Assembly (NCBI RefSeq): GCF_030269925.1
Contig: NC_085130.1
Location: forward strand, 2,120,501 to 2,184,500
DNA length: 64,000 nt
Source of the DNA: Bombyx mori
Taxonomy: Eukaryota; Arthropoda; Insecta; Lepidoptera; Bombycidae
Direction of reading: 5' to 3'
The notes beneath the pieces were generated by a model that worked only from the letters and a program-made list of their open reading frames with translations, had not been told where the DNA came from and searched no databases. Of the stretch, positions 1-10,000 are shown piece after piece (positions within the stretch are counted from its first letter, which is position 1; each line of letters begins with the position of its first letter). Made by a program: the position numbers and the translations under genes.

Positions 1-292
1 CTTAGCTTGGTTTTTCGTCTCACAATACGTTAAAGGAAGTTTGAAAGTGGCACATGTGATAGAAGTCGAGAAGTGAGCGTTTGGGCTGGTATGGGCATGT
101 AATGAGACGAAATGACAACGGGGTTGTTAAGAGAGTTTTAACTATGAATGTGGAAGGCTTTAGAGGAAGATGTAGAACAAAGAAAAAATTAATGGATTGC
201 GTGAAAGACGATATGGGTAAGAGGGGAGTGAGCGAAGAAATGGTACATGATAGAGGAGTATGGAAGGAGAACAATGTTGCGCCGATCCCAGG
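1..292 (+). pseudogene. RTE-type LINE, 3' coding tail fragment
   Basis: The frame from 81 reads GWYGHVMRRNDN...GRCRTKKKLMDCVKDDMGKRGVSEEMVHDRGVWKE, the C-terminal motif of lepidopteran endonuclease-reverse transcriptases (WYGHVxRR, then G-R-P-K-K-x-WxDCxKDDM, then MxxDRxxWK). Only the tail is present; the rest lies to the left or was never inserted. It runs into a minus-strand Bm1 copy. Confidence 0.6.
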
Positions 293-294
293 TG

Positions 295-537
295 TTTTTT
301 TTTATAGCTTAGATGGGCGGACGAACTCATAGCCCACCTGGTGTTGAGTGGTTACTGGAGCTCATAGACATCTACAACGTAAATGCGCCACCCACCTTGA
401 GATATAAGTTCTAAGATCTCAGTATAGTTACAACGGCTGCGCCGCCCTTCAAACCGAAACGCATTACTGCTTCACGGCAGAAATAGGCAGGATGGTGGTA
501 CCTACCCGTGCGGACTCACAAAAGGTCCTACCACCAG
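295..537 (-). mobile_element. Bm1 SINE, 5'-truncated
   Basis: The poly-T start and AGCTTAGATGGG to CCACCAG match the 3' two thirds of Bm1 in reverse orientation. The tRNA-like head is missing. Confidence 0.85.
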
Positions 538-885
538 TAAAGGGAGAAGGACAGGAGAATAATGAATACGTCCTACATTTTCCTGTCTATTTCCTTAAGA
601 ATATAGTACCGGTATGTGGTGGTTTGAACACCAGATGTATCGCTCGATATATGAACACACCGGTCTTATGTTTTAGGATACGGAGACTTCACGGACGATT
701 AAATCAAAGGTAATTTTGTTTGCGGCTTCACTAATGACATCATAATTTTTTAATGCCATCGATTGACAAAAATATTAGTGGCCAATTAAGACTAACCATC
801 TAATCACGGGTCGACGGAAAAAATTTTGTTAAGACGATATTACATAACTTAGCGCAATCACACAACCCACGTGTTCCACCTGGCT

Positions 886-1190
886 ATTTTTTTTTTTTAA
901 TTCTTATAGATGCTAAGATGGGTGGACGAGCTCACAGCCCACGTGGTGTTAAGTGGTTATTTAAGAGCCCACAGACATCTATAACGTAAATGCGCCATTC
1001 ACCTTGAGATATAAGTTCTAAAGTCTCAAGTATAATTACAACGGCTGCGTTGTAATTATACTTGAGACTTTAGAACTTGAAGGGCGGGCAGCCCCCGCCC
1101 TTCAAACCGAAACGCATTACTGCTTCACGGCAGAAATAAGCAGGGTGGTGGTACCGACCCGTGCGGACTCACAAGATGTCCTACCACCAG
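886..1190 (-). mobile_element. Bm1 SINE containing a double inverted duplication
   Basis: Reverse-orientation Bm1 body whose centre (1013-1103) is rearranged into two back-to-back perfect hairpins: 31-bp arms with a 4-nt loop, then 10-bp arms with a 5-nt loop. The flanking Bm1 sequence is normal, so the palindromes arose inside this copy. Confidence 0.85.
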
Positions 1191-1467
1191 TAATTTCTGT
1201 GCGAATCATTCATGCGTTACGCCTTGTATTGTGTGACAGTCATTATACAATTGAGTCTTTGATCTCATAACTAAAGATAGGTAGGTAGTGGCATTCTTAT
1301 TGTAGTGTTTAAGTGCTCTGGAAACCAAACAGAGGGTTGAAAGGATATTTGGCTTAAGCGACGTGTTTCACTTAATACGCGACATTTATGCATCCAGCGT
1401 ATTCCAATGGTTAGACCTAACGTTTAAAAGCTACTAAGTATGGTCCCAGTTTCCAGATCCAGTCAAG

Positions 1468-1715
1468 TTTTTTTTTTGGCTTAGATGGGTGTACGAGCTC
1501 ACAGCCCACCTGGTGTTAAGTGGTTACTGGAGCCCGTGGACATCTACAACGTAAATGCGCCACCCACCTTGAGATATAAGTTCTGAGATCTCAGTATAGT
1601 TACAACGGCTGCCCCACCCTTCAAACCGAAACGCATTACTGCTTCACGGCAGAAATAGGCAGGGCGGTGGTCTCACAAGAGACCCGCGCGGACTCACAAG
1701 AGGTCCTACCACCAG
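1468..1715 (-). mobile_element. Bm1 SINE, 5'-truncated
   Basis: Reverse-orientation Bm1 body with a poly-T end. It carries a small local duplication, so ACAAGA is repeated around 1674-1700. It directly abuts a jockey-type LINE fragment. Confidence 0.8.
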
Positions 1716-1726
1716 CATCATGCCTT

Positions 1727-1862
1727 ATCAAAATTGGAATAGGCTTGGAACCTCTGGGTCTGCAGAGGGACTTCGGTTCCCTTTGTATTTTGTACCGTAT
1801 GTTCCATGAGGAGTGCTCTGAGGAATTGTTTGAGATGATACCACAATCTCGTTTTTACGTTT
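1727..1862 (+). pseudogene. Jockey-clade LINE reverse transcriptase, short 3' fragment
   Basis: Reads LEPLGLQRDFGSLCILYRMFHEECSEELFEMIP, closely matching the C-terminal region of the larger element at 44840-46135 (LEALGLRREFGSLCVLYRMVHEECSEELFEMIP). Only about 45 codons are present. Confidence 0.75.
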
Positions 1863-4091
1863 TGTAATTAAAGGTCCGTTTTATTTGACACTAGCGGCCC
1901 GCTCCGGCTCCACTCGTGTCTTTAACAAAAAATTCAACGATATTTGACGTTGTTTTATTTTTTTTAATAAAAGAACGCTTATTGCGGCATAAATATAATA
2001 GTTAGACGTATACTGCCGCGACACTTTTAGTAAATAATAATGTGTTCTACAAAGTCGTAGACCATTATGTTATTCTATCATCAATAGTTTTCGCAGGGCA
2101 CGCGATGTAAAGAATATTTTAGGTAATTCTTTTACACCTTGGGTTACATTATTGGAGTTTTAGTAAGGTTCCCTAATTTAAAAAAAAAAGATTATAGTCT
2201 ATGTCACTCGGAAATAGTGTAGCTTCCAAACAGTGAAAGAATTTTTCAAATCGGTTCTGTAGTTTCGGAGACTGTTCAATACAAACAAACAAACAAATCT
2301 GTCCTCTTTATAATATTAGTATAGATTACCATCAACAATTCGATGGTTTTAATCGAATTTCCAATTGTTTTTACATAATTTCATTAACCGAAGAAGTGTT
2401 TTTGTTATAATATTTTTTTCAAATTTTAAATTTTAAATGGCTCTCTTGTAAACTTGCAAAAATGTCGTATAAACCTAATATCTTTTCACGCCTTGACATA
2501 TTATCAGATGGGCCGTGAGCTCGTTCATCCAGCCTGAGTTAAAACATACATTCACGCATTAGATCTTAACTATCATAAGTACTGTTCAAAAATTTATGAT
2601 TATTTTTAATTAAATTCGAAGGCATAGCTTAATCTTGTTAGCAAGGGTTGCGAAGTGGCAAGACGTATCTAATCTACAAATTTATAAATATAATACAATC
2701 GCACTCAACTGATAAAGTTCACAAGTCAAAAAAATACTTAACTAATCATTTGCTTAAGATTGCGGAGGTTTGAAAAAAAAACAAAAAAAACGTGACGCGT
2801 TTTGTAATTATGAAATGTGTTTCTATTTCAAACATTAAGCTGATTAAAAGACACATTTAGATTTAGTTAGCTGTGAAAACAGAACATGATATAAACACCG
2901 TCCCACATTCTGTAATTTATACCATACAAATTTTTTAAGTCAACAACATTTGAATTAATAAACTTTGATATTATAGAGGTCTGTAATTTCCGTGTTTTTA
3001 GGCATGATCTGAGTATCTACCTAAAAGCACCAGGTTACTAATGGCAGAGCATTGATCTAGTACTAGCAAACACGCACTTTCTCCAATGGAAATTACTTCA
3101 CTTCCAATCTTATGGATTTGTTATTCAAATAATAGTGGCGTTTCAAGCACACGACCGCGACACCCTCTAAAATGACCTATAAATAAAATGTGACTAAGAT
3201 GTTTTTGTTACCTTACCGGTCGATTCGTTTTGTAAATATTGGTCTCGTGAGCACCAGTGCGCGACTCTGTGAGATGTTAAATAATTTTTTGAAAACACGC
3301 AACATGATTCTAGGTGCGATATTCATTTCTCTAGACAGAATTCTAGGAACGCTTTCTAACTGGATTTCATCTAATTTTATGATAAACCACGTGGGCTGTC
3401 AGATCTTTTTCTTTCACAAACGTAGGACGTTTTCTAATAAATAGTTATAAATAGTTGTGGCGTCTAAGAACGCACCTTTTTATGATGCGTAAGCCGGAAC
3501 GCACGAGAGGTGGGAAAAAGAATATAGTCTGTGACACGGGACCTTTTTACCGCCAAAAATTTAAAACGTCAAAATAATTTATAATGTGTTTAATAACTAA
3601 TGTAATATAATTACTTAGAATTGCTTATACTACTACAACAATAAAATTTATATTGTTTCAACTGTGGTGTTAATTACATAAAACACGACTTTACGGCGAA
3701 ATAAAGAACTCTATATGAACTCCCTCATATAAGAGACTCAATTGGAGAAATGGAATTGAAAAAAAAAACTGCGTTTACCACAACCACTTTGTGTATTGCT
3801 ATCAAAACGATTCGGTTTACTCTATCACCCCACTCTATTTTAATATCAAGAAAAGAAAATATGGGGCTTAATTCAAAGTTTGATTTCATTAAAACTGTAT
3901 TATTAACCAGATAGTGTTTTACTACAGAGTTGTGAAAGAACAAGAAATTCATAGATGAAAAAGTAATTATAATGACATGACACAATAGATTAATGTACAA
4001 AATACGTCTAAATATGGTTTAAATCACGTTCAAATACTCTATGTAATGACAGTTTATTATTTTATTGATAAACACAAAACCGATTATAACC
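1863..4091. other. AT-rich intergenic stretch with no recognised gene
   Basis: No coding exon or named element is evident. At 2185-2330 there is a short piece (TTTTTCAAATCGGTTCTG to AATATTAGTATAGAT) of a type that recurs as repeat ends in insect genomes. A Bm1-like scrap (GGGCCGTGAGCTCGTTCA) occurs near 2509. Confidence 0.4.
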
Positions 4092-7000
4092 ATGGATTCC
4101 GATGCATCGTGTTCGGATTGCAAAATAGAATTTATTGAGGGTAAATGGACACAAATACTTTTGAATTGGGTGAGTTTATATTACGTTTCTTTTGGGTCTA
4201 CGAAGTGACGTTTTCTCTTGGTATTTTTCGGCATGTGTTCTGTACAAATATTGGATGATACAGGCATTTCATCCCTGCTAGTTGGGGAAACAGTGCGTTT
4301 TTTTTATTGCTTTGATGGGTGGACGAGCACACAGCCCACCTGGTGTTAAGTGGTTACTGGAGCTCATAGACATCTACGATGTAAATGCGCCACCCACTTT
4401 GAGATATACGTTCTAAGGTCTCAATTATTGTTACAACGGCTGCCCCGTCCTTCAAACCGAAACGCATTACTGCTTCACGGCAGAAATAGGCAGGGTGGTG
4501 GTACCTACCCGCGCGGACTCACAAGAGGTCCTACCACCAGTTTCCAAAGAACATTTTGCCGTGTACGATTTTACTATTGGACGAACTTCGTTTCTAAGTA
4601 TTTCCTCAATACTACGACACAACCTTTTTGTTTTACGGTCAATTACTGACATATATCGCTTCCTCCGACCACGAAACGGGGAGACTGCTTGTTGCAGAGC
4701 CCAAAACTTCAAATTCCCTAATCTGTTCGCAGATCAATAAATGCACCGTCCAAGAGCCCAGAGTTCAACAACTAACACCAAAATGTCTGCTAAGTATTAT
4801 AGATAAATATAAATATGATATTTGCACGAACGATCTCGACAGAGCCATTCTGTGTTCAGATGATGTTGAGCCTTTCATCAGATATAAATACCCTATACTG
4901 AGATTAAGGTGAATTTTCTTAAGTCGTTTGTCGTTTTTCTTGTCTTCTTGGTCTGTCTTCAAATCGGTATACAGAAAAACCTAAACTGCTAGAGGGGCCA
5001 TCATTTGAAACCTATCCCTCAACTACTTTTTACTGGTGGTAGGACCTCTTGTGAATCCGCGCGGGTAGGTACCACCACCCCACCTATTTCTGCCGTGAAG
5101 CAGTAATGCATTTCGGTTTGAAGGGTGGGGCAGCCGTTGTAACTTTACTTGAGTCCTTAGAACTTATATCTCAAGGTGGGTGGCGCATTTACGTCGTAGT
5201 CGTCTATGGGCTCCAGTAACTACTTAACACCAGGTGGGCTGTGAGCTCGTCCACCCATCTAAGCAATAAATAAAAAACTAACCCTGGTTCGAGCACCACT
5301 GGGTGGTATGCAAAGGGAATATAGCGTTATCTCTAATGGCACTTTTGCAAAATGATGCACCGGCTAAAGCTAGATTTTGGTGTCGGTAAGTGGGTTACGA
5401 CTGGAAGCTGCTCTGGTTTTGCATTAATGGCACTTTATCCTTAGTTTAGCTCCAATTCCCTACTTGTATTTCCTGCTGCTAGCATGCTCGGCCAACATTT
5501 GTACCAACCGGAAAAAAGGTATTATTGGTAGACAAACAGGGTGCCCGTGTCCATAGAACCAACCACCTCATAATTTGACAGCCCATTTCGAGATGGAAGC
5601 AGCTTATCTGTGAGCTATTCTGTGCTGTGAACGAGAACTCCCTCTAGATGAATTAGTAGGATTATGATACTATGGGTATATTTTTTGTTTCTTTCGACTT
5701 GTTTTTATTGGCGAGTATCTTTAATTGGCTTTATGTTTTCTATTTGTTAGTCTATTATGTTAATTCAAGCTGTTTGATTTCCTGAAAATAAATAAGTAAA
5801 GTCCACAAATTTTGGGGAAAATCAAGAAAATTCTTAAGGTAGACTTTGCGAGGGATAATTGAAGAGAGGACGCTGCTAATCTTGGAAACTTCTCGAGAAG
5901 TATACATTGAATTAATCTGAAACAGGTATTTAACCGAAGCCATGAATCTGGAGAAAAAGTTGTACATAATGACATCGGTCTTACTATACTACTGCTGCTG
6001 CAATTCTAGGACCGGTGAAGTAGACAATGAGATATGCAAGAACTTGACCATTGACGAGCAGGAAACTATATTGAAGTACTGCGAGAGACTCAGCGATATG
6101 GAAGTCACTATTAATAACGTTGAAACAGCTGTAAATGGTGGAACTGTGTTTCTATTGGAATTTAATTAAGTTATAATAAGTAGATATACAAACAAACCTG
6201 GGCGAACGATAACTGAACAATCGAGAAGAGATCTCGTCATTTAAAGTTTCTTATCAACCGTAAAAGTAGGCTTAATATAGTCCATGACTCTCGAAAATCG
6301 ATAAAAGTATGAGAATAGAAATTGTACATAGTTTTTATAATAATTGCTATAATAGTATTCGCCTAGTGACCAAAATACGACCATATTCACTGAGACTATA
6401 AGATTTTGATTTATTTTAAATACAATTTTTTCTTTTTCGTTTTATTATTGAAATATTTATTAAGGAACTGCCTATATCCGAATTATCTTATTTTTAATCC
6501 CAAACCGACCCGAAAATCCCAAAAAATCAAATTGACAAACAATTGAGAAAGTGATACATAATTGTCTTTTTTTTTTATTTTACTAGTCAAACCCGGGCCG
6601 ATTGCTGGCCGATTCATTAGACTTTGATTCGATAATTACGAAACTTCGTAGACTCCATATCTCAAGGTACATACATGGTGGTATTCACATTTATTAACCA
6701 TATAACACCAAACGAACCGCGAGATTTTCCTGAACAGCGCATTTAAATGAAGCATATTAATAAACGAGACGATTAAACCACAATCTATCAATTTATTTGA
6801 ATTTTAGATGCACTACAAAATTTATTGAAGCAAGAAGAAAACAAACCAATTCAAATTGCTCGTAATCAAATAGAAAAGCTCAATGTCACTTCTCCATCGG
6901 CCCAGTACCACCCGTTATCCAGCTCTGAAGATAATTCAAATTCTGATGATTCAAAAGACGCTGCTGTTAAATTTATATCTCCACTAACAGTTCTACCGTC

Positions 7001-10000
7001 TGCAGTACCAGAAGCTTCAACTTTTTCTAACGTCACAGAATCCGTACTTACTAATGATAGTGCCATTGATAAAGATGCTTCAGAAAAAAAGGATATCAGT
7101 GTATTCAGAACTGAGAAATTTGGGAATTCCGACGATGGCTCTTGTGAATCGAGTGAGTTTATTTTGAAAATAGCTAGTTCACCTTTTATCCATGAGTCGT
7201 ATTAAAAATGAATTTTAATAGTTTGCAATTCATTGACAGCGGCAAACGTAAATATTTCATACTTAATCCCGATTCCAGACAATCGTTGTAAAACCGAATG
7301 TGATTGTGCGAGGTGCAGCATCTCCGGCCCGTGCTGCGGTGATCCCGGCCAATCGACGCTGAGCTGTGGCGAGCCTTGTTCGTGGAAATGCAAATTGTAA
7401 AAATTCTCAATCGATTTTACGGATTTTATTGTCACATCCAAATTTGGTGGTCCTTTTTCGATCTACGAGATTCATTTTCGTGTACAATTTGCGATCAGAA
7501 TGTGCAAGTCTGTACAAGTTGCGTGTACAAGTCTTTGTAAGATATTTATTTGGTATTCGAGCATTCGGTGGACTATTTTTCACATGTTCAATCTCCAGGT
7601 AGTTGCAAAAATTACAAGTACCTATGAGGATTTCTGTGCTGGTATGAAAATTATCACTTCTACAGTTAGTTCTTGTCTGATCGCAATTAAAATCACAATG
7701 AGGTGGTCAGAAGTCCATAAGACTAAAGTACTTAAATGTTACCATATTTTAAATTGTTGTCCACTATGCTCTTGCAGCCAAATCCGACTAGAAGATTTAA
7801 GAGAGCCGATGCGCTATCCCACTAACGGGGTCCGAGCATTGGCTCTGCCTCTCCAAGCTCTGACCTCTTGCAACTCACCTGATTACAGCCTTCGCAACTG
7901 ATGGCAGGTTTTAACGGAAAAAAAATTACATAAAAAAACAATTTTGACACGTTTTGTTTTTCCACCTAGCAACGGTTCCCTGGTGATATTCTGCGGGTTG
8001 TTTTTTTTTGACTGTTTTACAAATATTGATACAGATGAAATACGTAAATTAAAACATTTACCGAGAGATTGCTTTAACAGCTGCACGTTTCATTATTTTC
8101 AGTAAGCACCTCAAATTCTCTAGAAAAACATATGTATATGCTTTTGCGGGGTGTTTAACAATTGTAATATTGTTGGCGGCTGTTTTAATTACATTGGCCG
8201 TTTTAAAGAAAAAAGAACACAACAGATATGATGCAAGAAGGCTCATGGACGATGAAGCAAGGTGGTTTGGTTTTAATACTTTAAATCGATTGCATTTAAT
8301 AACGGAGAGACATCATCATCATCATTTTTTCCTATTACCCTCTGCTGGGGTGTAGGGCTCGAATCAAATTTTTCCATTTATATCGGTCTTGGGCAGTCTG
8401 TTCTAGCTCCTCCCACGTCATGCCCAAGACCCCTAGCACCTGCTCCACCGAGCGACGCCAAGTTGTTCTGTGGCGGCCTCTCTTCCTTTTGCCAGACACT
8501 TTCCAGGTCAGTGCTCTCTTTGATAGGTGGGTGTCGGGCTTTCTCAAAGTGTGACGTAACGTAATAAATAACGGAGAGACACGTAAAGTAATCTGAATGT
8601 CTATTTTTTTTTGTGGGAGCAATCTAAGTACTTATTGCCTATTGGTTAATCGTTGTTTAATCAAGCCCCGGGCAATGTTAGATGAAGTCCTGAATTAGTA
8701 CTAGCAATCTATAATACAGCGTCGGTAAAAAAAACAAACGAACCTATGGATTCTATATTATGACTTTACAGGATATTCCGACCAAACGCATGGGAATGTG
8801 TTGAAAATTTATGCCAGAAACTAAGCCGGCCAACATCTAAACGTATTTATGTTTCGCACAGTAGATGCGTTCTGCAGTGTATGGGACCACAGCTTTGGCC
8901 TTACCCGATTGGCTATACGTTGTTCAGTAAAAATTTGGTAGCTATGTCGATCCTAAAATTGGAATACAAATTTCAATCGTTACCTTCAGAGAACGTGCAT
9001 CGGCATTTAGCTGAAGCGTTTAAACTCTTCATTGGAGATTTAGCTCGATTGGAAAAGATAGGCAGAGAAATGAAAAACGGCACCTGTGATTTACCCGTCA
9101 AAAAGATGAATATTATTATAGATATCGAAACAGATCCCGATCCAAGATTGAGACTGAATACTGACGAAGCGTACACTATTAGTGTTAATAGCAATTTTGA
9201 TTTTATTACCATACATTTAAGTTCCTCGTCTTTCTGTGGAGCTAGACATGGCTTGGAGACATTGAACCAGATGATTTTACTAGATCAACTGACCGGCTAT
9301 TTGATAACTTTGTCGCATATTATTGTAAAGGACGCGCCAAGTCATAAATATAGAGGACTCATGATTGACACAGGAAGAAATTATATACCGATGCCAGATT
9401 TAATGAAAACTATTGATACAATGGCCGCTTGCAAATTAAATACATTTCACTGGAGGATATCCGATGTAACGAGCTTTCCGTTGCTTTTACCCAAGCTAAA
9501 AGAATTATTTGAGTTCGGTGCTTATGATAGAGCTTTGGTTTATACGAGAGCTGATGTGAAAGCTTTAGTGACGAGGGCTAAAGTTAGGGGGATTAGAGTA
9601 TTGATTGAAGTGGCTGCACCGGGGCCGGTTGGACGACCTTGGTTTTGGCACAGCGAAGCGACTTGCCCGGCCAAAAATGCGAATTACACGTGCGATAACT
9701 TATTGTGTCTTAGATTAAATATGAGAGAGTCCATTTTTGATATATTACAATTAATATACGCCGAAATCATTGCACTCACTGAAGTGGACGATATATTCCA
9801 TTTAAGTGATGGAGTATTCACAATGATCAATTGCTTTTCGTTGATTGAGGATAGAGATGGGTTTTTAGATAAAGCGCTGAATAGGCTAAGAATGGCCAAT
9901 AAAGGCTTCATGCCGAAATTACCCATAGTCTGGTATACGAAACATCTGACCAGGACTCTTGAGGCGAAAACGTGGGAGCATTTGGGAGTGCAGCTTTATA

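Noticed and set aside
5942..6169. A 75-residue plus-strand frame with a signal-peptide-like start
   Set aside because: The hydrophobic start is a polypyrimidine tract leading to acceptor TTCTAG at 6009. Splicing there from 4908 gives perfect phase, so the real exon begins at 6010.
7500..7901. A 133-codon frame between GH20 exons
   Set aside because: No family similarity seen, and it does not join the neighbouring exons in phase, apart from an optional 15-nt segment.
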